This document shows positions 1-7,475 of a stretch of 42,578 nt of DNA, piece by piece. Under the pieces are notes generated by a model that saw nothing but the letters and a program-made list of their open reading frames with translations, ran no database searches and had not been told where the DNA came from. The first letter of the stretch is position 1. The number at the start of each line of letters is the position of its first letter. The translations under genes and the position numbers were made by a program. Source of the DNA: Anaerolineae bacterium. GTDB lineage: Bacteria; Chloroflexota; Anaerolineae; Anaerolineales; Villigracilaceae. The stretch lies in assembly GCA_003130845.1 (NCBI GenBank), contig QEXW01000042.1:1-42578 (forward strand), read 5' to 3'.

Positions 1-25
1 CCGCTCTCAATACCCGAATCTAAAC

Positions 26-51
26 AAAAAAGGGCGCTTTCGCACCCTTTT
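26..51. terminator. Hairpin terminator, best formed on the minus strand
   Basis: The arms AGGGCGC (31-37) and GCACCCT (42-48) pair. Read on the minus strand this is a seven-pair stem with one G-U pair and a GAAA tetraloop, followed by a run of T. On the plus strand it is followed by TTTTC, so it may work in both directions. The gene it serves probably lies left of the window. Confidence 0.6.
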
Positions 52-75
52 CTTGTTCGTTTCTCTTTCCCGACT

Positions 76-393
76 TTGCTCAAAGAGCCAAAGTCGAGGC
101 ACTTAGAAACGATTCTCAAGCCTGGCATCTGCCTGTTCGATGACGGTGGTTGGAAACTCTCCAGCCACAGCGTCAACTCGTGGATGAGCAAAATTTTCCT
201 GGCGCAATACGTTGCTGAACAGGTTTTGGACCTGCCCGCCGACTCGCGCGCCGACCGCGCTCACGCCGATTGGTGGCGAATCGGTTGTCCCACCAACCCC
301 GGCATTGACCAGATTTTCGCCGGAACGACCCCCGAACGCAACTTTTTCTACCCACGCGCCGTGACCAGTTATCTCTGGCTTGCGTATTTTTGA
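76..393 (+). pseudogene. C-terminal fragment of a GH52 beta-xylosidase
   Basis: The 105-residue frame (TTG start) resembles the last hundred or so residues of family GH52 beta-xylosidases from memory of the Geobacillus enzymes. The block GICLFDDGGWKLSS, followed by NSWMSKIFLAQYVAEQVL and, near the end, FYPRAVTSYLWL, is the characteristic C-terminal stretch. The family is about 700 residues long, so roughly 85 per cent of the protein, including the catalytic residues, is missing. Homology seems to begin around base 106. The bases before it form a hairpin (71-96) and then the terminator at 26-51, so there is no room for the rest of the gene upstream. No Shine-Dalgarno precedes the TTG. It is best read as a decayed remnant, consistent with a past or present xylan-using lifestyle. 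Confidence 0.6.
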
Positions 394-590
394 CGGGAGA
401 ACGAACCTGCCACCAGAACGTACTTGAACCCTGAATTCCCTATTGAACCACTTTTCGCGATTAAGTCATTATTCAATATACCACCCCTTGTATAAGTGGG
501 CAGAAACCTGTTTTCAAGCAGATGATGTTCGTACTTCGAAAGCGCTAATCAACCTGGCTGGCTATTGGGTTTGCATCCAAAAAATGCAAC

Positions 591-621
591 AAAAAAGCAG
601 ATGGGCAAATAGCCATCTGCT
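591..621 (-). terminator. Rho-independent terminator of the mevalonate operon
   Basis: The arms AGCAGATGG (596-604) and CCATCTGCT (613-621) form a perfect nine-pair stem. Read on the minus strand it is followed by TTTTTTG. It lies 22 bases beyond the stop codon of the DUF35 gene and closes the minus-strand operon that starts with HMG-CoA reductase. Confidence 0.85.
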
Positions 622-642
622 TATACAGAAATTCGGATAACT

Positions 643-1041
643 TTAGCCAAGTTTTGGTCGAAACTTATACCCATACACAATCACCCCGCGCTCATCGCCG
701 TCGTTGCGCATCTTGCGCGTGACCATCTCCACCGGCATACCAATTTCCACCGGCTGGTCGCCCAGGTCGGTCAATTGAGCGGTGACAATTGGGCCTTCTT
801 CCAATTTGACGAGTGCTACGGTGTAAGGGGCAGTGCTATCGAACCCAGTTGGGGCTTCATAAATGGTAGTGTAAGAAAACACCTCGCCCTTGCCGCTGAA
901 GGTGTACAGGGTCTTTGCCTCGTCGCCGCAATTGGGGCAAACATCGCGGGGTGGAAAAATTTTATAATCGCAGTGCGGACAAACTTCGCCTACCAAAGCA
1001 TAGCGTTGCTTCTTTAGTCGCCAATGGCGCGGGATTTCCAT
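643..1041 (-). CDS. DUF35 zinc-ribbon/OB-fold acyl-CoA-associated protein
   Basis: This 132-residue protein has an N-terminal rubredoxin-like zinc ribbon with Cys21, Cys24, Cys35 and Cys38 (CPHC and CPNC knuckles), then an OB-fold from about residue 48 to 130. This is the DUF35 architecture. Known members sit in archaeal gene clusters with acetoacetyl-CoA thiolase and HMG-CoA synthase, where DUF35 bridges the two enzymes and helps channel acetoacetyl-CoA. Here it is the last gene of an operon holding exactly those partners, so a bridging role is the natural reading. The ATG is preceded by AAAGGAG at seven bases. The gap of 120 bases to the thiolase-like gene is long for a coupled pair. It is probably a cytoplasmic subunit without catalysis of its own. 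Confidence 0.85.
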   Translation of the reverse strand: MEIPRHWRLKKQRYALVGEVCPHCDYKIFPPRDVCPNCGDEAKTLYTFSGKGEVFSYTTIYEAPTGFDSTAPYTVALVKLEEGPIVTAQLTDLGDQPVEIGMPVEMVTRKMRNDGDERGVIVYGYKFRPKLG

Positions 1042-1155
1042 AGTATTACTCCTTTTGGTTGTTGAGCATAATTCTAACGCCCAGAACTGTCAGGAACTAT
1101 CAGAGATGGCAAATAACAAGCAAGCAGGTTACATGAGAGTTGTTGAGAGTCCTGC

Positions 1156-1178
1156 AATCACTCAAAGAGTGATTTTTT
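1156..1178 (+). other. Terminator-shaped hairpin at the 3' end of the thiolase-like gene
   Basis: The arms AATCACTC (1156-1163) and GAGTGATT (1167-1174) with an AAA loop are followed on the plus strand by TTTTC. The stem includes the stop codon of the minus-strand thiolase-like gene. The T run is on the plus strand, where no gene ends, so on the minus strand it would act only as an intercistronic hairpin. Its role is unknown. Confidence 0.45.
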
Positions 1179-2331
1179 CTAAAATGTGAGTCACGGCCGT
1201 CGAGGCAGGTCCACCGAGCGATTGAATCAACCCAAACCGCGCATTCTCTACCTGGCAAGGCCCCGCCTGACCACGTAACTGAATCGTCGCTTCAACGGCC
1301 TGGTACACACCCGTTGCTCCACCCGCGAAACCACGTGCCTTCAACCCGCCCAGTGTGGCGCAAGGGATACGCCCATTCAGCGCAATCGCACCCTGGGCGG
1401 CCAGTTTCCAGCCCTCACCATGTGGGGCAAACCCGGCTGCTTCGAGCGAGAGCGCAGCATAAATGCTGTACGAGTCGTGATACTCAAAAAAATCAACCTG
1501 GTCCAGCGTAATCCCGGCTTTATGACGAGCCGCATCCACCGATTCGCGCGCCGCCCAAAAGCCAAGCGGATCGTGCCGGTCATGCAACGCCAGGGTGTCG
1601 GTCGAGACGGCCGACGCAGCAATCTTGACCAGCGGATGCAAATATCCCTTCGGCAACAGATCGCTGCGGGTCAAAATCACTGCCGCCGCGCCATCCGCAT
1701 TCGGGGCGACATCAAACAGATTAATCGGGTCGCTGACCATTTCCGCTTTCCCGTACACTTCCGCCTTGATGGCTTTGCGGAACATGGCACAAGGATTGCC
1801 CGCCCCATTGGCATGCGCCACCAGCGGAAACCCGGCAAAGCCATCAGATGGGACACCATACTCGTGCATATAGCGGCGCATCAACAAAGCAGCCTGCCCA
1901 CTGGCGGTAAGACCCTGCACCGCCTCGAAATCGCTATCCGAAGTAGTAGCGACAGCCGTATCAACGCCAGCGCCCACCTGGTCGGTGAATTTTTCCACAC
2001 CAACCACTAGCGCCACATCAACCAACCCGCTCTTGACGGCCATATAACCCTGGCGCAAAGCCGCGCCACCCGAAGCACCCGCTGCCTCAACCGTGACAGC
2101 CTCGATTCCTCGCATCCCGCAATGGTCGGCCAACAAGACGCCCAGATGCGCCTGGTTGGAAAGATTGGGAGCCAACATATTCCCGACGAACAAAGCCTGC
2201 GGTTGCAGCCCGCCACTATCAGCGATTGCTTCCTTGATAGCCACGTATGCCAAATCGCGCAGGGCAATGTCCCAGTGTTCACCAACTTCGGTTTGTCCTA
2301 TTCCTGCAATGATGACATCGGTCATAAACAT
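1162..2331 (-). CDS. Thiolase-like protein lacking catalytic Cys and His (HMG-CoA synthase operon)
   Basis: This 389-residue protein has the thiolase fold of the SCP2/archaeal acetoacetyl-CoA thiolase type. The N-terminal half has the nucleophile-region motif VEAAGASGGAALR at residues 81-93. The C-terminal half has a retained EYHDSYS block and LGGLKARGFAGGATG. Thiolases of this type carry Cys in the CASG/CATG motif; here residue 85 is Gly (codon GGT, one base from TGT). The GHP motif His is also replaced, by Phe335. With both gone, normal Claisen chemistry looks impossible. The operon context (HMG-CoA synthase, DUF35) is that of the archaeal thiolase/DUF35/HMGCS complex, so it may be a structural partner or bind acyl-CoA. 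Two starts are possible, ATG 2331 and ATG 2325; neither has a strong Shine-Dalgarno. The repeat frame ends six bases before the first ATG, which would allow translational coupling. Confidence 0.8.
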   Translation of the reverse strand: MFMTDVIIAGIGQTEVGEHWDIALRDLAYVAIKEAIADSGGLQPQALFVGNMLAPNLSNQAHLGVLLADHCGMRGIEAVTVEAAGASGGAALRQGYMAVKSGLVDVALVVGVEKFTDQVGAGVDTAVATTSDSDFEAVQGLTASGQAALLMRRYMHEYGVPSDGFAGFPLVAHANGAGNPCAMFRKAIKAEVYGKAEMVSDPINLFDVAPNADGAAAVILTRSDLLPKGYLHPLVKIAASAVSTDTLALHDRHDPLGFWAARESVDAARHKAGITLDQVDFFEYHDSYSIYAALSLEAAGFAPHGEGWKLAAQGAIALNGRIPCATLGGLKARGFAGGATGVYQAVEATIQLRGQAGPCQVENARFGLIQSLGGPASTAVTHILEKITL

Positions 2332-2334
2332 CCG

Positions 2335-2645
2335 TTTCTATACGCTCCGTTTATCCGTTTCAAAATCCGCTTCTTCACTTCTCCGCTTCCACATCCGGTT
2401 ATCCGCTTCCGCATCCGTTAACAAAATCCGTTTATCCGCTTCAAAATCCGTTGCTTCGCTTATCCGCTTCCACATCCGTTTATCCGCTTCAAAATCCGTT
2501 GCTTCGCTTATCCGCTTCCACATCCGTTTATCCGCTTCAAAATCCGTTACTTCGCTTATCCGCTTCCACATCCGTTTATCCGCTTCAAAATCCGTTGCTT
2601 CGCTTATCCGCTTCCACATCCGTTTATCCGTTTCACAATCCGTTG
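2335..2645. repeat. 48-bp tandem repeat between HMG-CoA synthase and thiolase-like genes
   Basis: Near-identical units start at 2431, 2479, 2527 and 2575, with a partial unit at 2623 and diverged units from about 2335 to 2430. Each unit contains two similar 20-base half-units (TATCCGCTTCAAAATCCGTT and TATCCGCTTCCACATCCGTT) separated by a short GCTTCGCT-like spacer. The plus strand is strongly pyrimidine-rich. Because 48 is a multiple of three, the minus strand stays open for about 100 codons, encoding a 16-residue repeat (MWKRISEATDFEADKR). That frame is the frame of HMG-CoA synthase directly after its TAA stop. The units have no unique spacers, so this is not a CRISPR array. Confidence 0.95.
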
Positions 2646-2646
2646 C

Positions 2647-3714
2647 TTACTTCATCGTAATCTTATCGCGGAAGCGTGCATAAGTTGCGTAATCAATTTC
2701 CGTGCGCCGAGCAATATATTCTTGCGTTTTAATAGCCAACCCAGCCCGCTCAATAATTTTCTCCGTCACAGTAATATCAAATGCATCTGAACCTGCTCCA
2801 GAACCAAACGAAGCCAACAGAATCCGGTCACCTGGTTTAGCAATATCGAGAATAGCGGTTAAACCGATAATCGAAGCGCCGGAATACGTGTTACCAATCA
2901 CCGGCACCAACAGACCGGGAGCAATTTGTTCCGGCGTAAAACCGAGCATCTGCGCCGCGCGCTGTGGAAATTTCGTATTTGGCTGATGGAACACCGCCCA
3001 AGTGTAATCCTTCGCGGCTGTACCCAGTTCCTGCATCAAAGTTTTCGCAGAAGAAGTAATGTGGTTAAAGTAAGCAGGTTCACCGGTAAAACGCACTCCA
3101 TGTTCGGGATACTTTTGATATTCGCGCCGCCAGAAATCGGGCGTATCCGTTACATAAGAATAGGAGGCATTAATAACCGCCAGCGAATTCTCGGCCGGGC
3201 CGATAACAAAAGCCGCGCCGCCTGCTGCCGCCGTATATTCGAGCGCGTCACCGGGCTTACCCTGGGCCGTATCCATGCCGATCGCCATAGCGTACTCGGC
3301 CATGCCGGAGCCGACAAAGCCCATCGCGGCCACCATCGCTTCCGTCCCGGCTTTGCAGGCGAACTCCCAGTCACCGGCCTGAATGTGCGGCACAGCGCCA
3401 ATCGCCTCGCCCACCACCGTTGAGGTCGGCTTCACGGCATACGGATGCGATTCCGAACCAACCCAAATCGCCCGCAACTGAGAAGGCTGGATTTGCGCTC
3501 GCGCCATCGCATTGCGCGCCGCTTCGATAGACATTGTAATTACATCTTCATCGAGACCCGGAACAGCCTTTTCTTTGACGGGCAAGCCGCTAGCCTTACC
3601 GCCTGCCCACACCCGAGCAATTTCTTTAGCCGGGATGCGGTAGCGAGGGACATAAGCCCCGTAACCCACAATACCCACGGGGCGAGTAGGTTTGAGCAAA
3701 GTCGTATTAGACAT
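2647..3714 (-). CDS. Hydroxymethylglutaryl-CoA synthase, archaeal type
   Basis: This 355-residue enzyme condenses acetoacetyl-CoA with acetyl-CoA to HMG-CoA, the second step of the mevalonate pathway. It belongs to the shorter archaeal/bacterial branch. The nucleophile is Cys120 in [12 protein letters not shown]. Other marks are the acid region GSESHPY (Glu88), [21 protein letters not shown], the catalytic His243 in [17 protein letters not shown] and GSGAGSDAF. All catalytic positions are intact, unlike in the thiolase-like neighbour. The ATG follows AAGGAA at four to five bases. It lies 50 bases downstream of HMG-CoA reductase on the same strand. After the TAA stop the reading frame remains open through the 48-bp repeat. 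Archaeal relatives form a complex with thiolase through DUF35. Confidence 0.93.
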   Translation of the reverse strand: MSNTTLLKPTRPVGIVGYGAYVPRYRIPAKEIARVWAGGKASGLPVKEKAVPGLDEDVITMSIEAARNAMARAQIQPSQLRAIWVGSESHPYAVKPTSTVVGEAIGAVPHIQAGDWEFACKAGTEAMVAAMGFVGSGMAEYAMAIGMDTAQGKPGDALEYTAAAGGAAFVIGPAENSLAVINASYSYVTDTPDFWRREYQKYPEHGVRFTGEPAYFNHITSSAKTLMQELGTAAKDYTWAVFHQPNTKFPQRAAQMLGFTPEQIAPGLLVPVIGNTYSGASIIGLTAILDIAKPGDRILLASFGSGAGSDAFDITVTEKIIERAGLAIKTQEYIARRTEIDYATYARFRDKITMK

Positions 3715-3764
3715 AATCTTCCTTCGTTACTAAGAATGAGAGAGAACTATCATTTTCTGAGAAA

Positions 3765-5063
3765 CTACGCTTTCGCTGCATCCGAAGCGTGTGTGTACTC
3801 TTGGAGCAAGGCTTCTGCCCGGTCAATCCGCACCGTTTTCTCAGCCACCATCTGAGCGGCCACTTTCTCAATCAAGTCGCCGCTCGCCCCTGCCGCAATC
3901 GCCACCTGCCGGGCGTGGAGCGACATGTGCCCGCGCTGGATACCCTCCGTGGCAAGCGCGCGCAGAGCAGCCATATTTTGCGCCAGGCCCACTGCCACAA
4001 TAATTTCGGCCAGTTCCGAGGCGGTTTTCACACCCATCAATTTGATAGCTGCTTTGGCCGCCGGATGGACCTTGGTTGCGCCCCCGACAATCCCAACTGC
4101 CATCGGCATTTCCAACGTTCCCACCAGATTCCCGGCGGAATCCTGTCCCCACGTCGAAAGGCTAGTATAACGCCCCGAACGTGCCGCATAAGCATGTGCC
4201 CCCGCCTCAATCGCGCGCCAATCATTGCCGGTGGCAATCACCACCGCATCCACACCGTTCATAATCCCCTTGTTATGCGTTGCAGCACGATATGGGTCAG
4301 CAGCAGCAAACGCCCAAGCCGCCAAAATTCCATCTCGCACCTGCTCACCGGAAAAATCACCAAAAGCCAACTCGGAGGTGGGTATAGTACACCGGGCCCG
4401 AGCAATACGCCGGTCGGCCAAATTCGAAAGAATGCGCAAATGCACCTTTCCCCCCGTAATCGCTTCTACCTGAGGAGCCAACAGTTCACAAGCCGTATTA
4501 ACGGCATTTGCCCCCATCGCATCGCGCACATCATACACAAGATGAACGACCAAAAAACCGCCAATTGGAGAATCCTCCACGATGCGCACTTCCAAATCGC
4601 GCGCCCCCCCACCAAATCTCTTAAGAACCGGATCAATCTCATCCGCAGCAGCCAGCAAATCGGCCTTCTGTTCATAAATCTTAAGTCGCGCCTCGTACAA
4701 ATTAGCAACCTGAACGACTTGCATCTGTCCAATCATCAACGGCTCAGTGCTAGATGTATAGAACCCGCCTCCAGCGCGTGCCAGCTTGGCCATAAACGAA
4801 GCCCCTGCCACAACCGAGGGCTCTTCCACAGCCATCGGCACCAACACCTCGCGTCCATTTACCATAAAGTTAAGGCCAATACCCAAGGGCAGGCTATGCA
4901 GACCAATCACATTCTCAATCATATGGTCAGCCGCATCCAGAGAAAGCCCGCCCGTTTGCCATGCCGCCACATCTGAGAAACTCAACCCTGCTGCTTCCAC
5001 CACCTGAGTTAAACGGTCGTTAAGAGTTAGATTGTAAAAACCAGGAATACGCGAAGATGCCAT
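3765..5063 (-). CDS. Hydroxymethylglutaryl-CoA reductase, class II
   Basis: This 432-residue enzyme interconverts HMG-CoA and mevalonate. Class II character is clear from resemblance to the Pseudomonas mevalonii enzyme: ENVIG at 50-54, EEPS with Glu81, DAMGANAVNT at 181-190, NKGIMNG with Lys265, Asp281 in ATGND, and His379 in RGHMSLHAR. These four are the expected catalytic Glu, Lys, Asp and His, each offset by two from the P. mevalonii numbering. There is no membrane anchor. Although the class was first known as degradative, its place before HMG-CoA synthase points to biosynthesis of isoprenoids. It is the first gene of the operon; AAGGAT lies seven bases before the ATG. Kinase and decarboxylase genes of the pathway are not in the window. 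Cofactor preference cannot be judged. Confidence 0.95.
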   Translation of the reverse strand: MASSRIPGFYNLTLNDRLTQVVEAAGLSFSDVAAWQTGGLSLDAADHMIENVIGLHSLPLGIGLNFMVNGREVLVPMAVEEPSVVAGASFMAKLARAGGGFYTSSTEPLMIGQMQVVQVANLYEARLKIYEQKADLLAAADEIDPVLKRFGGGARDLEVRIVEDSPIGGFLVVHLVYDVRDAMGANAVNTACELLAPQVEAITGGKVHLRILSNLADRRIARARCTIPTSELAFGDFSGEQVRDGILAAWAFAAADPYRAATHNKGIMNGVDAVVIATGNDWRAIEAGAHAYAARSGRYTSLSTWGQDSAGNLVGTLEMPMAVGIVGGATKVHPAAKAAIKLMGVKTASELAEIIVAVGLAQNMAALRALATEGIQRGHMSLHARQVAIAAGASGDLIEKVAAQMVAEKTVRIDRAEALLQEYTHASDAAKA

Positions 5064-5165
5064 AACCTATCCTTAAAAACAGATTCTCGCAACCAAAATT
5101 TTCGAGCGCAATTCAAGTTTAGTTTACAGTGATTTTACAGTCCCGCTCTGGCAAAACCTATCAAC

Positions 5166-5194
5166 TTGAATAATTCAGAGGGGTAGGGTAGAAT
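5166..5194 (+). promoter_or_regulatory. Promoter of the histidine kinase gene
   Basis: TTGAAT (5166-5171) and TAGAAT (5189-5194) are spaced by 17 bases. The expected start of transcription is near 5201, giving a very short leader that holds the Shine-Dalgarno AGGAGAGG (5204-5211) before the ATG at 5217. Confidence 0.6.
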
Positions 5195-5216
5195 TACCAG
5201 AAAGAGGAGAGGCCCC

Positions 5217-6890
5217 ATGCTCTTAACACGTCAGCAACTGGAAGAGCGATTGATTGCGCTTCACCAAGCCAGTTTGCAACTTGTGGAGGACATTTCGCTG
5301 GAAACGCTGCTAGAGCGCATTGCGACTGTGGCCTGCGAGCAGGCGCAGGCACGCTATGCGGCACTGGGCGTGTTAGGAGAAGATGGCCAACTCAAACAAT
5401 TCATCTCAGTTGGCATGACCGAAGAAGAAATCCGGCGCATTCCCCACCCGCCCAAAGGGTTAGGATTGATTCGTGCGCTCATGGACACTCCTCACGCGCT
5501 TCGCCTACCCAACATCCAACAAGACCCGCGCAGCGTAGGCTTCCCCCCCAACCATCCACACATGCGCTCCTTTTTAGGAGTACCCATTCGCCTAGGCGAA
5601 GACCAATACGGCCAGATTTACCTAACCGAAAAACTCGGCCAAGCCGAATTCACCGCTGATGATGAGCGCATTATTCAAATGCTAGCCGCCTACGCCGCGG
5701 TTGCCATTCACAATGCCCGGCTGTACGAAGAACTACACGCACGCGACCAAGCGCTCACCCGCCGCAACCAAGATTTAGCCCTGCTCAACAGCATCGCCAA
5801 GGCCCTCACATCTTCCCTAAAACTCGATGAAATTCTAGAAAAAACGCTCTCACTCGTGATGGACTACATGCAGGTTGAATCCGGTGAGATTTTCCTGCTA
5901 GAAGAAGACAAGCACACTTTGCGCCTGGTCTTGCATCGCGGACAAGCCGCCGAAGCCTTCTGGACTCGCAACCGCTTCTGCCTGGGCGAGGGCTTAGTTG
6001 GGCTCGTTGCCCAGCACAACGAACCGATTGTCAGCCACGACCTAGCCAACGACGTACGTTACCTGCGCGATGCAGTCGTCAAAGCCGGCTTTCGGCAAAT
6101 GGCGGGTTTTCCACTCACATCCAGCGGTCAATTGGTCGGCGTACTAAGCGCTGTCACCCGCAGCCCCGCCCCACTGGATGACCACGATATCCAAGTCGTG
6201 ACCGCCATTGGCAGCTGGGCTGGCCTGGCGATTGAGAATGCCCGCCTACACAACAACGCCCGTCGTCTGGCCGTGCTAGAAGAGCGTGACCGAATCGGCA
6301 TGGACCTGCACGATGGCATCATTCAATCCATTTACGGCGTTGGGCTCATTCTAGAACATGCTCGTCTCCTTGCAACGGAAGAACCCCACAAAGCACAAGA
6401 ACGAATTCAACAGGCCATAGATAGCCTCAATCACACCATTCGGGATATTCGTTCCTACATCCTCGATTTACGTCCACGACAATTCAAAGACGAAAACCTA
6501 TTCGATGCCGTCAAACGCTTGGTGCTAGAATTTCGCGCCAATACGCTCTCGGAAGCCATCCTAAGCGGCGACCCCAAAGACATCCAAGGCCTACCACAAA
6601 CTCAAGCTTTAGCCCTCTTTCACATCTGCCAAGAAGCACTCGCTAACGCCGCCAAACATGCGCATGCTAAAAAAGTAGATGTTCGTATTTGGGCTACACC
6701 CGAGCGCTACCTATTAGAAGTGCGCGACGACGGGCAAGGATTCGACATAACCAAAATGAGCATGACCCTTGGACACGGCCTCTCCAATATGCACACCCGC
6801 GCCCAACACGTCGGTGGAGATGTTGAAATCTGCTCCGTCATCGGCGAGGGAACTTCAATCCTCGCCTGGGTGCCAAAAGACAACCCCTAA
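5217..6890 (+). CDS. GAF-GAF sensor histidine kinase (HisKA_3/NarL-type)
   Basis: This soluble 557-residue kinase has a first GAF domain at about 25-170, a second at about 190-345, a HisKA_3 dimerisation/phosphoacceptor domain with His365 in the motif DLHDG, and a HATPase domain at about 460-555 with an N-box region (EALANAAKHA), G1 motif DDGQGFD and G2 region GHGLSNM. No transmembrane segment or signal peptide is seen, so it senses a cytoplasmic or diffusible cue through the GAF domains. Bound ligand (haem, flavin, nucleotide) cannot be told from sequence. HisKA_3 kinases normally phosphorylate NarL/FixJ response regulators; none is encoded next to it, so it is an orphan. It diverges from the mevalonate operon and has its own promoter. 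Confidence 0.9.
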   Translation: MLLTRQQLEERLIALHQASLQLVEDISLETLLERIATVACEQAQARYAALGVLGEDGQLKQFISVGMTEEEIRRIPHPPKGLGLIRALMDTPHALRLPNIQQDPRSVGFPPNHPHMRSFLGVPIRLGEDQYGQIYLTEKLGQAEFTADDERIIQMLAAYAAVAIHNARLYEELHARDQALTRRNQDLALLNSIAKALTSSLKLDEILEKTLSLVMDYMQVESGEIFLLEEDKHTLRLVLHRGQAAEAFWTRNRFCLGEGLVGLVAQHNEPIVSHDLANDVRYLRDAVVKAGFRQMAGFPLTSSGQLVGVLSAVTRSPAPLDDHDIQVVTAIGSWAGLAIENARLHNNARRLAVLEERDRIGMDLHDGIIQSIYGVGLILEHARLLATEEPHKAQERIQQAIDSLNHTIRDIRSYILDLRPRQFKDENLFDAVKRLVLEFRANTLSEAILSGDPKDIQGLPQTQALALFHICQEALANAAKHAHAKKVDVRIWATPERYLLEVRDDGQGFDITKMSMTLGHGLSNMHTRAQHVGGDVEICSVIGEGTSILAWVPKDNP

Positions 6891-6907
6891 AATCCACCAT
6901 CCGAGCC

Positions 6908-6940
6908 AACATGCGCCGCTAGGGAGACGCGGCGCATGTT
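6908..6940 (+). terminator. Strong hairpin after the histidine kinase
   Basis: AACATGCGCCGC (6908-6919) pairs perfectly with GCGGCGCATGTT (6929-6940) around a nine-base loop. It lies 18 bases after the stop codon. No T run follows, so it is either a weak terminator or a 3'-end stabilising structure. Confidence 0.5.
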
Positions 6941-7248
6941 GCTTAATCGTGAACAAACAACAACGACTCAACCATTTACGATTTGTTAACATTCGTGCCG
7001 ATTTCAAGAAATTCGCAAAAGAAACCCAAAAACATCTACCCAATCTCTAACCTGAGCGTTACGAAACCATGATAACGAACGATTTAAACCGCTTTATTTC
7101 TTAAGATAGATATACGACAGATTGGCATTTTCGCTCATAAATCACCATATCTGGGGGGTAAATCAGCAAGCCAAGGTATCTTTGGCTAGAATAAACGTTC
7201 GAACACTTCCAAAGCGCAACATCAAGCAATAAATTGTTCTTTAAGGTT

Positions 7249-7276
7249 ACTTCACCTTAAAAAAGGTGAAGTTTTT
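7249..7276 (+). terminator. Rho-independent terminator in the kinase-dnaA gap
   Basis: ACTTCACCTT (7249-7258) pairs with AAGGTGAAGT (7263-7272) around an AAAA loop and is followed by TTTT. It is plus-oriented and lies upstream of the dnaA promoter, insulating dnaA from upstream transcription or ending a small RNA. Confidence 0.75.
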
Positions 7277-7298
7277 AAGAAAGCGTAGGTTTTTCGTG

Positions 7299-7327
7299 TG
7301 GCAGTTACAAGCCCTTTTTGCTAGAAT
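7299..7327 (+). promoter_or_regulatory. Probable dnaA promoter (extended -10)
   Basis: TAGAAT at 7322-7327 is preceded by TGC, giving an extended -10 of the TGN type. The matching -35 position (TGGCAG, 7299-7304) is weak. The leader would be about 140 bases and contains the stem CCCTCTG/CAGAGGG (7412-7418 and 7429-7435). Confidence 0.4.
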
Positions 7328-7475
7328 TTGGACGATTGATTGAGTGGATGCATATCGGAGACTGCGTCCAAAATCCCGCAAAGAAATTGAGAAAACTTAG
7401 CCCTATCTTTCCCCTCTGTACATCCCTGCAGAGGGCTTCCTTACCCTTTTATCCTCATCACTGCTGGAGCATACC

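Larger units (their letters stand above)
6891..7475. other. 585-base intergenic region upstream of dnaA
   Basis: No protein gene was recognised here. It holds a 12-pair palindromic hairpin (6908-6940), a canonical plus-strand terminator (7249-7276), a probable dnaA promoter near 7322 and a hairpin (7412-7435) in the dnaA leader. A single 8-of-9 match to the DnaA box lies at 7449-7457 (TTATCCTCA). I do not see a cluster of DnaA boxes, so an origin is not supported, though the middle is AT-rich. The terminator about 360 bases after the kinase stop may end a small transcript that starts inside the region. Confidence 0.5.

Noticed and set aside
443-640. 65-codon plus-strand frame left of the DUF35 gene
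   Set aside because: It ends inside the mevalonate operon terminator, has no ribosome site and no recognisable similarity.
2335-2645. Tandem repeat as a CRISPR array
   Set aside because: The units abut without unique spacers and share a 48-bp period; no cas gene is near.
3789-4976. 395-codon open frame on the plus strand, antisense to HMG-CoA reductase
   Set aside because: It lies wholly opposite a clearly conserved enzyme gene, has a Cys/His/Arg-rich composition typical of shadow frames, and no ribosome site.
7299-7321. Sigma-54 promoter ahead of dnaA (TGGC and TTGC elements)
   Set aside because: The spacing between GG and GC is about 20 bases instead of 10.
6941-7475. Replication origin upstream of dnaA
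   Set aside because: Only one near-match to the DnaA box (7449-7457) was found and no cluster or clear unwinding element; not enough for an oriC call by eye.
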